64,000 nt of DNA from Hoplostethus atlanticus (lineage: Eukaryota; Chordata; Actinopteri; Trachichthyiformes; Trachichthyidae), in the NCBI GenBank assembly GCA_034670405.1, contig JAXDDX010000005.1, positions 4,593,001 to 4,657,000 on the forward strand, in the 5' to 3' direction. Shown here piece after piece: positions 1 through 9,919 of this stretch. The notes beneath the pieces were generated by a model. It saw nothing but the letters and a program-made list of their open reading frames with translations, made no database searches and was not told where the DNA came from. The translations under genes and the position numbers were made by a program. Position 1 is the stretch's first letter; every line of letters begins with the position of its first letter.

Positions 1-181
1 TAAAACAAATCCACAAATATACTTAGTTAAAAACAGCTGCAGTGTTCATCTAAAACATATTTTAATGTTGTTACATTTATTTACAGACTGTCGAATCTGC
101 GTTTAGAAACCTCCAGACGAGTTGTGAACCTCATTACATTTGTGTGTGGATTTTTGAGAGTTTCCTGACGTGATTAGATTC
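1..181 (+). repeat. Left terminal inverted repeat (partial)
   Basis: It is the reverse complement of 968-1148, including the shared inner boundary GTGATTAGATTC. It is truncated by the start of the window. Confidence 0.85.
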
Positions 182-967
182 TAATCTATGCCTACCCGGT
201 AGAACGGGGACTACGGTCCCTCTGGCTCATAGCCGGAATCAGACGAACACTCCTCCTCCAGTCCACATCGCTCTGAGACGTCTCCACTGTTTCAATAAGT
301 GTTTACTTATAGTAATAAGTACAAACAACGACGTATATTCAAAAACTTGACTGATATCAAACATATCTCGGGCAGTACAGCTCTATGACTTCCAGTCTTC
401 AACTGGACTCTGCCCCCTGTGTTACTCCCTCAAAGGTCCCACTGGGAAACATGTACTGCAACGTCCACCAACAGATTCCCCTTCACCCAGTTCATGAAAC
501 AATGCCAAAGTCTCTTCTACATTTAGTCTTCGGTTTGAACTCTTCATCTTCTCTCTCTTCATCCTCTCGCTGCTCAAATAGCAGGCAATGGTGGACAATC
601 CTGACGCAACTCAAATAGACTACTGCTCTGTGTTTCGGATTGAGATTGTCTTGGCGGTGCTAGTGCGAAAATGGCCTAACATGGTTCAAATATTACCTAG
701 CTAACTTTTCTAGCTGTGTAAATAACACATCGTTAGCAAAATCAGATGATCATAATTCAAATGTATTCAATCACGAACAACAAGGGGATTATTGGCTAAA
801 CGTGTTATGTTTAATTTACATTTGGAGTACTGCTACCAGACGCCAAACTCGTCGGGATTAGGGACGTTGAACGCAGCATTGAAATCACACGCTAGTGTGA
901 TTGGCTGAAATGGAAAGAGACGTCTGATAGGCTACAGAGAAAGGGCCTTTAGAAAACATGCATTTGT

Positions 968-1148
968 GAATCTAATCACGTCAGGAAACTCTCAAAAATC
1001 CACACACAAATGTAATGAGGTTCACAACTCGTCTGGAGGTTTCTAAATGCAGATTCAACAGTCTGTAAATAAATGTAACAACATTTAAATATGTTTTAGA
1101 TGAACACTGCAGCTGTTTTTAACTAAGTATATTTGTGGATTTGTTTTA
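968..1148 (-). repeat. Right terminal inverted repeat
   Basis: It matches 1-181 in inverse orientation over the full 181 bp. The repeat probably continues to the right beyond what can be compared. Confidence 0.85.
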
Positions 1149-1370
1149 CATTTATATAAAACGAGACATATTTGTGTGTGCATCGGAAACAGACATTTGT
1201 GAACACTAATTTATTTGTGAACCTTGTCATTTATATGTGGATTTTTTTTACATTATATGAAACGATACATATTTGTGTGTGCATTGAAAAATATATTTGT
1301 GAACAGAGACATTTATATATAAATCGCAAAATATATTTGTGAATCGTGTTGTATTCATTTGTGAATTTTG

Positions 1371-2240
1371 AGAGTTAACTGACCCCATAGAATTGCATCT
1401 ATGTAGTGGTCTGCACAGAGGAAAAATCCTTCTGAGCCTATTATCGAGCCTGTGATGGATGCAACCGTACTCCGGGAATCGCTTTTTGAGATTTTAAAGT
1501 TGTAGACAAATGGGAAGCTTTGGATGGTTATAATCAACTTCTTATCCTTTTTGCACTTGCCAGGCAGAACAATTGTTCATGAAATGTAACAAGCAAGCGC
1601 GTAAATCTGCTGTTGGTGGCCGATGTCTGCATTCTGGCAGTGTTCGGCACTGCTCTGAGATCCTTACCTCCCAGAGGTATCCTCGGGATAGTCTTGTTTT
1701 TCTGAGAGAGACTGGGGACATGGGGGGGTCAGCGTGGCCATGTACCTGGATTGTATCTCAGTAGGTGGAACAGACCCAGAGCTCTTCTCCCTTCTCTCTG
1801 TCTTGCTGGTCACATCCTGTTTGCGTTGCCCCTGCACCTCCTGCATCCAGAGGCACCTGTACTAATGAGGGAGTGGATTTGTCTAGTAGAGTTGTCTGGC
1901 TGGGGGTTATGTTCACCCTTTCGGTGGACTTCTGTAATGAGACCTCCTCTGTGGCATCTGAACAACTCTGTACAGGTTGGGGTCTGGGGTAACACGTGAC
2001 TTTGGCCAAAGGGCAGAAAAATGGAGGCGCATGATTGCTTGTGAAATGTGAAGCAGTTCACTCGATGGGGGCAGGAGAGCATCAGCATTTTCTGCTACAG
2101 TCCTGACATTCATTGCCCTATTCTTGCCTTACATATCTGTTGAGACTAAATTGAACAAACGTGTAGCAGAGCTCACAAACAACAGTGATCTTTAAAAAGC
2201 GGGTGAGAAAAAAAAAATCGGTGGCAGGTAGCATGGTGTT
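1371..2240. other. Unique sequence, no gene recognised
   Basis: Several overlapping open frames of 60-90 codons run on both strands at 1570-2110. None resembles a known protein, and both-strand openness argues against coding. No repeat structure was seen. Confidence 0.5.
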
Positions 2241-2241
2241 A

Positions 2242-2287
2242 ACACACACACACACCAATTACTCTAATCTCTCTCTCTCTCTCTTTC
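2242..2287. repeat. CA then CT microsatellite
   Basis: About seven CA units are followed by a short spacer and about nine CT units. Confidence 0.9.
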
Positions 2288-2532
2288 CTCTTTTTCCCTC
2301 ATCCTCGTCAAGTAAAGCGCGAGACGCGACATGGCCCGCAGAACAGGAGGAAATTGGTCCCTTGGAGGCCCTCTTGGCCTCGTTACTAGTTCTCTTAGAG
2401 CTAAGCACAGCACAGACACACACACACTCTCGTTTACTTACACACAGACACACAATCCCCTGAACAAATGGCCAGATTTATGCCACTCTTCAAGTGCTGT
2501 TGCCAGATTTGTCTAAGGTTTGTTCCCATTAC

Positions 2533-2598
2533 TGGACGCCTAATATCTTCCCCTGCCATCGAGTCTGGACGCCTAATGTCCTCCCCTGCCATTGAGTG
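2533..2598 (+). repeat. 33-bp tandem duplication
   Basis: The two adjacent units 2533-2565 and 2566-2598 both begin TGGACGCCTAAT and share CCCCTGCCAT. They differ at about five positions. Confidence 0.85.
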
Positions 2599-2976
2599 CC
2601 TAGAACGCCGGCAGCGGAGATTACTGCCAAGGTGATGACTGAATATGACCACTCACAAGGCCAAAACAGTGAACAAGCAAGCCATTGCTGGGCTGTGTTC
2701 CCTGCGGCCCAAAAACCATTCGTTGTGACAGCCGTGATATCTGCCGGAGAAACTTAAGCTGTGTTTGACACCGTGTATTACTCATACGTAAAATACTAAG
2801 TGTGACGTAAAATGAGGATGTGTACTGCATTGGGAAGAATTTACGATGTCCCATAATGCAACGGTGCTGTGTGACCTCCGTGGCCCTGTGTCACTTTCAG
2901 CGCCGACCGAGAAAGTGGTCCTGGTGGTAGTTTAAACAGCTACAAATTTTAGTAGATAATATTTATTTAACATGGC
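2599..2976. other. Unique sequence, nothing recognised
   Basis: No gene or repeat was seen. It forms the left flank of the Penelope-like insertion. Confidence 0.5.
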
Positions 2977-2991
2977 TTGTATGTCATCAAA
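2977..2991 (+). repeat. Target site duplication, left copy (Penelope-like element)
   Basis: TTGTATGTCATCAAA is found here and again exactly at 6217-6231, just outside the two ends of the Penelope-like element. It marks the pre-insertion site. Confidence 0.85.
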
Positions 2992-3096
2992 AACGTATGA
3001 AGTGCGCACAACTCAAAAGAAAAAAGTATGGTAGCGGGTGCCCGGTGAGGGAGATAATTTAGAAAAAAAGGAAGGCACCGGCACTCACGAAATAGA

Positions 3097-3156
3097 AAAA
3101 ATAATCCTTTAATTAGGGCAAGATGAACGTTTCGGCTAAAAAGCCTTCGTCAGCAT
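3097..3156 (-). repeat. Penelope terminal module with hammerhead-like core, sense orientation
   Basis: Read on the minus strand it contains CTGACGA, then a short GGC/GCC hairpin with a UUUUUA loop, then GAAAC. That order (CUGANGA, stem II, GAAA) is the conserved core of hammerhead ribozymes, which are known in Penelope-like elements. The cleavage side and stem I were not verified. The inverted partner is at 6157-6216. Confidence 0.55.
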
Positions 3157-3621
3157 AAAGTACAACATAGTGCACGACACTTACATAGTAGATAGGTGAG
3201 GACCCCTGGCCAATGACCACAGCGAATCACTGATGTAAGATAGGGTTCACCTGTGTCAGGGATACAAGGGTGTAACCTGGAAAAGCCAAACAATGATAGG
3301 CTCCACAGGTGTGGAGAGGAAGGACATGTCCATCACACGGAATAACTCTAAAAAACAACCAAAACCAACGTACTAGATCAGAAAAACACAGTAATAAAAC
3401 ATGCTTCAATTAATGGAAAAATACTACATTTATACAAAATAATAGAAATACTACATAAACAATGGAAAAAGGTCTCTGGGAAATCAATGTAATGGGGACA
3501 AATAACATAGAAAAATAGGGTACGGTAAAGAGCTATATCCATAGAGCGTATCAAACAAAGAGACCTATGTGGAATGAAAACTAACATAGGAAAGAAAGAT
3601 ATAAATAAAATAGAAATAACG

Positions 3622-4269
3622 TTATAAAAAGCAGCCTAGCAGAAGCTCTTCGTTTAAACCTTTTGGACTCTCAGTTTGTAAAGTGTGGATCCAGGCAGCT
3701 TCTCTCTGTAAAAGTATTCTGTTTCGATCACCGCCTCTTTTAAGAGGTTGTACTACTTCTATGCCTTGAAACTTAAGAGAGCAGACCTCATGGCCAACTG
3801 AATTAAAGTGTCTGGCCACTGGGGATTTCTCATCTTTGTTTCTTATGCAGCTTTTATGTTCAGAAATCCTCGTTTTTAGCTCTCTTTTCGTTTTCCCTAT
3901 ATAGACCAGCCCACAAGGACATTTTAGAAGGTAGACCACATATTTCGTTTTGCAAGAGATCCTGTGTTTAATACTGTGCTTTTTGCCCGTGTGGGGATGT
4001 AAAAAAGTATCACCTTTAATCATGGCATTACATTGGGCACAGTTCAAACATGGAAAATTGCCTCCTGGCAGACTAGACAGGAAATTCAGAGGAGGGACAT
4101 AACAATCAGCTCTGACCAAAGTATTCTTAAGATTACCGGCACGCTTGTTAGCAAAAAGTGGTAACTGTTTAAAAGAATGGCCTATAGACGGGTCACTAGA
4201 TAAAATATGCCAGTGTTGAGTGACACAACTCTTGATCTCATTGGATATTGGAGAAAACGTAGTGGACAA
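3622..4269 (-). pseudogene. Penelope-like ORF, C-terminal part with GIY-YIG nuclease
   Basis: This segment is 215 residues and ends in a natural-looking stop. It holds the thumb-side linker of the reverse transcriptase and then the GIY-YIG module, seen as YVVYLLKCPCGLVYIGKT followed by KRELKTRISEHK. The two cysteines between the VVY and VYIG strands are typical of the Penelope version. The tail EAAWIHTLQTESP is also family-typical. It is in the same frame as the N-terminal segment but a different frame from the central segment. The upstream join at about 4286-4292 needs a one-base change, so it is a continuation of the same ORF and not a separate gene. The nuclease would nick target DNA to prime reverse transcription. 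Confidence 0.88.
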
Positions 4270-4288
4270 TACAATTCTAGACTCCTTC

Positions 4289-5002
4289 TTAGAGGGGAGG
4301 TTTAGCGGTAAGTAAGCTGTGTCTATCGATGTTCTTAACTTTATCTAAACAATTCTCTACCATACAATCATTATACCCTCTGTCTCTGAAACGATTGCAC
4401 ATATCAGAAGCTTGTTCATCAAAAGTACTGTCATTGCTGCAGATTCTCTTAGCTCTTAAGAGCTGACTGTATGGGAGACCCTTCTTCAAACCATTGAGAT
4501 GATAACTACTGTAATGTAGCAGTGTGTTTCTATCGGTCTGTTTTCTATAGACACTGGTGCTGAGATGATCGGTTTTGTTAACAAGTACATCAAGGAATGA
4601 CACAGAATCTCTACTGTATTCCAAAGTGAATTTGATAGAAGGCATTATAGAATTTAAATGAACATTGAAAGCCTCCAATTCATCAACGGTACCAGAAAAA
4701 ATACAAAAAATATCATCTATATAACGAAACCAACATTTGACCATAGGGAGAAAACGATTATTCTGGTAAACGTGATCATCTTCAAATTTTCCCATAAATA
4801 GATTAGCATAGTTAGGGGAACAGGAACTCCCCATGCTAACTCCTTGACACTGTAGGTAGAAAGAGTTCTCAAACTTGAAGTAATTTTTGTTCAGAACCAG
4901 CTCTGTGAGTTCCACTAACAAACCAGTAGAAAATGAGAAAGAGCTTTTAAGCCCTCTGTGTGAGGAACATTTGTATAAAGGCTCACAATATCCATGGTGC
5001 AT
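4289..5002 (-). pseudogene. Penelope-like ORF, central reverse transcriptase part
   Basis: This segment holds the catalytic palm of the reverse transcriptase. YIDDIFCIFSGT (YIDD at about 4712-4723) is the metal-binding motif C. GVSMGSSCSPNYANLFM is motif B, and VSFLDVLV and STSVYRKQTDRNTLLHY follow as in other Penelope-like proteins. The first few residues overlap the end of the upstream segment in a different frame, placing a single-base frame change at roughly 4915-4960. The segment ends in a stop at 4289 where a second frame change is needed to reach the nuclease part. All catalytic residues visible here look intact. Confidence 0.9.
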
Positions 5003-5870
5003 AAAATGTCAGTAGTCAGAGGATCCTGAATAGACAAAATTTTATTAAGAAAATCAGTAGTGTCTTTTACGTAAGAGGGAAGCTGAAAAACTAATCCTTT
5101 AATGTGAAAATCTATAAATTGAGATATGGGTTCAGTGAGGGACTGATTGCCAGAAACAATGGGGCACCCAGGGACTGGTTCAATACTTGATTTATGAATG
5201 TTAGGGAGAGTATAGAAAATAGGTCGTACTGGGTGTGGCTGCACCATAAAGTCAAATTCATTTTTAGATATCAGCTGATCATCTACAGCTTGATTGAGAA
5301 CAATTTCAATCTCTTGGGAAAATTTCAGAGTAGGATCACAACTGAGAGGTCTATAGAACTCGCTATTGGCCAGTTGGCGCAAAATTTCACTTCTATAAGC
5401 TATCTTATTTTGAATCACAACTGCACCCCCTTTGTCGGCACTTCTTATCACAATAGAGGAATCTTTAGACAAACAAACAAGTGCTTGGCGTTCTTTGAAA
5501 GATACATTAGAAAAACCTTTATTTTTATCAGTTTTAAACAGAGCCAAAATATCCTGTTCAACTATCCTAAAAGTAGATACCGAGGGATTATTCACAGGGG
5601 GGATAAAAGTACTTTTAGGCTTCAGATTGTGACATTGGGGTGTAGATTCAACAGACAAATTGCTCAAGGGGGTGGCCTGCATATGAGAAGAAGGGGGAGG
5701 TCTGTCAAAAAACGCTCTTAATTTAACAGATCTAAAGAACTTGAACAGTTCAACTCTGGTTTTAAAGGAGTTCGCAGACTTAAAAGGAACAAAAGATAAA
5801 CCCCTAGACAACACTGATAGTTCATCAGGAGACAGGAGCCTGCTGGAAAGGTTGACAACGTTCAGTACCT
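4915..5870 (-). pseudogene. Penelope-like ORF, N-terminal reverse transcriptase part
   Basis: This segment contains SADKGGAVVIQNK (a fingers motif) and MDIVSLYTNVPH, which carries the first catalytic aspartate of motif A. The open frame runs upstream beyond 5814 through a stretch with LSSRLLSPDEL and into a strongly basic region, with no stop until about 6020. A good ATG was not found, and a further frame change near 5980 is possible. The downstream end loses frame around 4915-4960. Positive-strand open frames overlapping this region are antisense shadows. Confidence 0.85.
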
Positions 5871-6156
5871 CCGTCGTCTGTTGCCGCCTCTGGTGTTTTC
5901 TGCCGCCCCTCCGCGTTGGACGTCTCTTGCGGTGGTTGCTCTTGTTGCGGGGCGGTGGCGGGGTGGGCCTACTTCTAAAAAAGATTGAAATCTGGGCTTG
6001 GCAGAAGGGCCCTCATTTCCTGAGCCATCCGTGGAAGGATCATATGAAGACCCAGAGGCATCTCATCTGTATGGACGGCGGTGTGCGTTTGACAGCCAGG
6101 TGTAGACCCGGTTGTTCTTGTAATCCAGGGTGTCTCTCCGATATTTACTCAGCTTC

Positions 6157-6216
6157 ATGCTGACGAAGGCTTTTTAGCCTGAAACGTTCATCTTGCCCTA
6201 ATTAAAGGATTATTTT
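6157..6216 (+). repeat. Penelope terminal module, inverted copy
   Basis: It is the inverted copy of 3097-3156 with one extra base before GAAAC, which makes the AGGC/GCCU hairpin fully paired. It lies directly against the right target duplication. Confidence 0.75.
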
Positions 6217-6231
6217 TTGTATGTCATCAAA
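6217..6231 (+). repeat. Target site duplication, right copy (Penelope-like element)
   Basis: It is an exact copy of 2977-2991. Confidence 0.85.
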
Positions 6232-6692
6232 CATTATTAAAAAAGCTTGTAGTGTTTTCAGGATACATATTTTGTTGTTGAAAATGCTCCTACAGCTAAA
6301 TGGGCTTGCTAGCTTTTTAATGTGTTTAGAGATTAGCGATTAGCTAGCTTGCCTTGCTTTTCTTAAAGTAGCTCATATTAGCTAACGCTAACGTCGAGGT
6401 TGCAAACAAATATAAAAAAATAAATTATATCTGTTGGTTGTAGATGTATGGCTGTATAACATCAATGCCTTACAACACCAATGGTACAACACCAGGGGCT
6501 GATGAGGATACAGTGGCCTCATCAGCTTTCTGACTGTCCCTATTATGTGTTGACACATCTAGGCTACTAAAATGCTAATATGCTAAATGCTAAAATAATA
6601 CAACATTGAAACCTACATACACATACTTTACATTAAACGTCCTACAAATGTGTATCTGAATGTGTACTGTAGATGTGTGCATAGGGGAACAC
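6232..6692. other. Unique sequence between two mobile elements
   Basis: It is AT-rich, with no gene recognised. It is continuous with the 2599-2976 flank before the Penelope insertion. Confidence 0.5.
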
Positions 6693-6700
6693 ATCTACAG
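6693..6700 (+). repeat. 8-bp target duplication, left (outer hAT)
   Basis: ATCTACAG is found here and again at 9076-9083. Confidence 0.8.
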
Positions 6701-7127
6701 TAAGGTGACCAGATTTCTGAAATGAAAACCGGGGAAATTTCCAGTTCGGCGGTCAATATATCATTAAAATATGCAATGTTATTATCTATGAAATAAAAAA
6801 GGGGGACAATTCCGGTTTCATGTATTTTGACCACTGTTGTACTGTCAGACATCCCATGTTGACAGAACTGGTTTCAGGGAGACGCGCCGGACTCACGCTG
6901 CAATCACAATTATGAGAGAACTACTCCAATATTCCTATCATTACCTCAATTACTCCTGATTAGGGGATCATAAGACACAAATCACTTACTCATTCTCTGT
7001 GTGACTGATGAAATCTCTCTGTTCCTGATGTTTGATCCTGATGACACTACAAAAATAAGAATTACTTATAACTAATATATTATATGCCTACCATCCATGT
7101 TAGCAGCCATTTTGTTGTCAGTGCACT

Positions 7128-7215
7128 TTAATTTTATAATCCATAACGGCTATTGTTTCCCCTTTATGCCTATTAACTTAAAAGAACCTTGACTGAACTT
7201 TAAACCAACCAGGCC
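7128..7215 (+). repeat. Internal imperfect direct duplication, copy 1
   Basis: The sequence from TTAATTTTATAA to AAACCAACC is repeated with substitutions and small gaps at 7341-7424. The preceding CTGCAATCACA at about 6899 and 7304 suggests the duplicated unit was originally larger. Confidence 0.7.
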
Positions 7216-7340
7216 TAATACTCATGGCTTTCTGGTCTCTCACTTAGCCTACTGTGTCTTTAGTGCATCACCCTCTTCTTTTCACCATCTTCCACCGTCA
7301 ATACTGCAATCACATGAAAACTACACCACTATTCTAATCG

Positions 7341-7424
7341 TTAATTTTATAACGAGTAGATTATTATTTCCCCTTATGTCTATTAACTTAACTGAAGTTT
7401 GACTGAACTCTAAACCAACCTGCC
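7341..7424 (+). repeat. Internal imperfect direct duplication, copy 2
   Basis: It matches 7128-7215 within the outer hAT-type element. The shared stretches include TATTAACTTAA and TTGACTGAACT. Confidence 0.7.
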
Positions 7425-7573
7425 TTAGTAACGCGGTCCCGCGTACTATCCCGTCCAGTATCAAAGAATTGACCGATGTCCTAAGTGCTCTCCCTACGTT
7501 TAGCCTCCCTAACGTGCTGTTGTCCCTGCATAAAGAACACAGCAGCCTATAGTCTGGTAATCTAATCATATCA

Positions 7574-7581
7574 CACATACC
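7574..7581 (+). repeat. 8-bp target duplication, left (inner hAT)
   Basis: CACATACC is found here and again at 8368-8375. Confidence 0.85.
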
Positions 7582-8367
7582 CAGGGGTTAAAGTGGGATT
7601 TGGCAGGTGGGGGAACCCTAACATCTGGTGTAGCGGTGCAGCGGCGAAAAATGACTCACTTCATAATAATTATTGTTTATTTATTTAAGACATTTGATGA
7701 ATCAGATAACTTCAACAACACATAGTGTACACAGTGTTTCCCACAGAATTAGATTCTATTTGTGGTGGTAGCTGACCGGTTGGGGGGGCACCCACACACT
7801 TTCTTAAATTAATTATTAAATAATACTAGGGTGCTCCACTGTAAATATTTAATTGCCAAGTACTTTGTGACAAATAACAATATTTACCAGCCTTATACTC
7901 GTTTGTTACTTTCAGTAACAGCTCCACCTCGTCGTCCGTCCAAACAAAGACATCTCTGCTCTTACTTTTCTCCATTGCTGTTCTGCATAACGATATTTTC
8001 TGCAACTAAACAGAGCAGACAATCTGCTTCCTGTTTACACCGGCATGCGCATGCCCAGTGTAGGTGAATGGTAACGTGATATGTGTTTTTATGGACGGAG
8101 ATCATTTCTGAAACTGTGCTATAACGCTTGTTTGGACCGAGATCGTTTTAGTTTAAAAAAAACGAAAACGTATTATTGTGGATGTAGCCTCAGAGAGGAG
8201 GCTACACGGAGAGGAGGGGCAGCTGGAAGGAACGCCAGGCCTGCAGCACACGAAAATGAACTCGCTTGACATTATTATGTATGAAACTGCCAGATCAGAT
8301 TTATTTACTTATTAATCGAAGGTGCCGGAACGCCGTTCCGGATCGTTCCGGCCCACTTTAACCCCTG
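7582..8367. mobile_element. Nested non-autonomous hAT-type element (inner)
   Basis: It starts CAGGGGTTAAAGTGGG and ends with the exact reverse complement CCCACTTTAACCCCTG, so the terminal inverted repeat is 16 of 16. The flanking CACATACC duplication is exact, and the 8-bp length fits hAT. The element is 786 bp with no transposase frame. The stretch CAGTGTTTCCCACAGAATT at about 7731 resembles the end of yet another hAT family, but no partner end was found. It must have inserted after the outer element. Confidence 0.9.
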
Positions 8368-8375
8368 CACATACC
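8368..8375 (+). repeat. 8-bp target duplication, right (inner hAT)
   Basis: It is an exact copy of 7574-7581. Confidence 0.85.
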
Positions 8376-9075
8376 CACTGACCCACTCTAGATTTACAGA
8401 CAAAAACGTTTTAGATAAATTAAATTGACATTGGCTAATTTAAGCCTCCCTCTGTACTAAGGGGCTGCTTTGCAATGTGTATCGCTACCTAGGCTAGCTT
8501 AAACTGAGTTTACCTCAACATATCTTTTGCAGTCATTTAAACCTCCGCCCACGACTGAAAAGCTAGAAAGCTAGAATTGCACACAGTGCAGTGTGCCATA
8601 GTCGGCTTATTTTTTACTGCCTCTCACCTCACGAACATATCCATGGTGGTCTGATGATAACAGTGTAGAGTATTTTCTTTTTTTGGTTCCATTTGGCTCG
8701 CTAAATCCCGAAATCACAGCACCGAACATCACATTCCGCGCTGTTGTTGTGCCGAAGTGCGTAACTCGTGCGTTGTTTTTTTTGTTTTGTTTTTGGTCGG
8801 GAGATTAACTCCTTTCCGGGAGTCAGGGAGATTGGGCTCATTTCCGGGGGACTCTGGAGTAGGGACGTTCCGGGAGGCCGACTTCGCAAAAATCGGGTAC
8901 CAACCGGTAGGCTCTGCTGCCCCGTCTTTCTTGCCACGTAAAATATTATTTCACTTTGCGGTCTGTTTTTAACGCACAGTTAAAAACGGGGACATTTCCA
9001 GGGACAGCTCCAGCCGGGGACAGGCCGCCAAAAACGGGGACTGTCCCCGGAAAACGGGGACGTCTGGTCACCCTA

Positions 9076-9083
9076 ATCTACAG
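9076..9083 (+). repeat. 8-bp target duplication, right (outer hAT)
   Basis: It is an exact copy of 6693-6700. Confidence 0.8.
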
Positions 9084-9330
9084 TGACATACTCACCAGAG
9101 GATACACACACACACTCACACAGTCTTCAGAGGTAGCAGTCCTAACTAATACATCCTACATACATCCAAACATCAATACATGTGAGTATGCTTCAGTTTT
9201 GGTGCACAGGCATATAATTTGCCCGACACACACCCACACACATCCACACAATCAGACACACATGCGCTATATATCTCATAGTCTTAAGAGTTATAGTGGA
9301 AGAGCTTAAATACTTGGAGGAAAATACAGC
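9084..9330. other. CA-rich unique sequence
   Basis: Interrupted CACACA tracts occur at 9106-9122 and 9228-9262. No gene was seen. Confidence 0.5.
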
Positions 9331-9600
9331 TTACATGGGGAACCTGTGTGCAGAATAATGGCTAGTTGAAGGTGACAAATCGATAAAGTGTGGAGGGAGT
9401 GAATTCCATATCTTGGAGCCCCTATCAATAATAGCAAACTGAGATTGTTGTGTGCGAGATTGAAAAGCTCTAAGGTAACAAACGTTACACGTGGGACAAT
9501 TATGAAATTGATGGTTGAAGGTGGACATACTGTGAAAAAAAGGCTGGAATATCCTATTTAGTCTGCCCATACAAGTGCAACCATTTCAAACACCCTCAAT
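9331..9600 (-). pseudogene. LINE reverse transcriptase, extreme C-terminal relic
   Basis: The minus strand encodes a short stretch with RGSKIWNSLPPHF. A motif of this kind (arginine, glycine, then a WNSLP core) closes many L2/CR1-like LINE proteins. It is probably the 3' part of the same decayed LINE whose N-terminal reverse transcriptase sequence lies at 10357-10990, with a Penelope-like fragment in between. It is too short for a firm family call. Confidence 0.5.
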
Positions 9601-9654
9601 CTGGTATGAAAATATCCATTAAATGCAAAGTCAACTCATGTTCAACCATGGTTG

Positions 9655-9919
9655 GTTGAAAAGGGAATTGAAAGTACGTATAGCTGAGCATCGTAGCGCT
9701 ATCAGATGTAAGAGTGCTACCTATCCTCTGTCTGCACACATTATTGAGACTAATCACCCTATTTCTTCTCTTTGCTAAGTAGGCATCGAAAAGGTCACTC
9801 TCCCTAGATGAGGGCGACCTGGACATTACTTGAGACGAGAGGCAGTCTGGATCCACAACCTCAAGACCCTTGCTCCTCTTGAGAACAATGTAGAATTTGA
9901 TCTCCGGCCTTTTCTGTGA
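9655..9919 (+). pseudogene. Second Penelope-like element, GIY-YIG C-terminal fragment
   Basis: The plus strand reads LKRELKVRIAEHRSAIRCK, then after a frame change LRREAVWIHNLKTLAP, ending in a stop at 9917-9919. This matches in order the C-terminal end of Penelope-like GIY-YIG proteins. The copy on the minus strand at 3622-4269 has the corresponding KRELKTRISEHK and EAAWIHTLQTESP. The sequence is clearly different, so it is another family or an older copy. The reading frame breaks near 9775. Sequence from 9920 to about 10340 may be its 3' untranslated part. Confidence 0.7.

Larger units (their letters stand above)
1..1370. mobile_element. DNA transposon with long terminal inverted repeats, left end cut by window
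   Basis: Bases 1-181 reappear as a near-perfect reverse complement at 968-1148, with only a few mismatches. Between them are about 790 bp with no transposase-like reading frame. The sequence right of 1148 continues with many copies of the short motif ATTTGTGAA up to about 1370, so the right terminal repeat probably extends there and its left partner lies outside the window. This is the structure of a non-autonomous DNA transposon. The superfamily cannot be set because neither outer end nor the target duplication is visible on the left. Confidence 0.7.
2992..6216 (-). mobile_element. Penelope-like retroelement, near full length, minus strand
   Basis: The element codes on the minus strand for a reverse transcriptase of the Penelope type followed by a C-terminal GIY-YIG nuclease, a combination diagnostic of endonuclease-bearing Penelope-like elements. 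It is flanked by an exact 15-bp duplication at 2977-2991 and 6217-6231. About 60 bp at 3097-3156 recurs inverted at 6157-6216, next to the right duplication; the minus-strand 3' end carries roughly 100 bp more (2992-3096). The coding region is interrupted by at least two frame changes, so this copy is not active as it stands. By family knowledge it would move by target-primed reverse transcription. Placement in Neptune or Poseidon would need a phylogeny. Confidence 0.9.
6701..9075. mobile_element. Non-autonomous hAT-type element (outer)
   Basis: It begins TAAGGTGACCAGA and ends TCTGGTCACCCTA, an imperfect terminal inverted repeat of 13 bp. Both sides abut the 8-bp duplication ATCTACAG, the duplication length typical of the hAT superfamily. 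Of its 2375 bp, 7582-8367 is a second inserted element and 8368-8375 its duplicated target. The rest has no transposase-like frame. The right end is rich in CCGGGGACA and ACGGGGAC repeats. Superfamily is inferred from duplication length and end structure only. Confidence 0.8.

Noticed and set aside
1573-2113. Cluster of open frames on both strands
   Set aside because: Openness on both strands without protein similarity; composition effect.
5194-5721. 175-codon plus-strand frame
   Set aside because: It is antisense to the Penelope reverse transcriptase, whose motifs on the minus strand are clear.
5741-6163. 140-codon plus-strand frame
   Set aside because: It is antisense to the basic N-terminal region of the Penelope ORF.
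7731-7790. CAGTGTTTCCCACAGAATT as the end of a third nested hAT element
   Set aside because: No matching inverted end or 8-bp duplication was found nearby. It is probably an old relic or part of the inner element.
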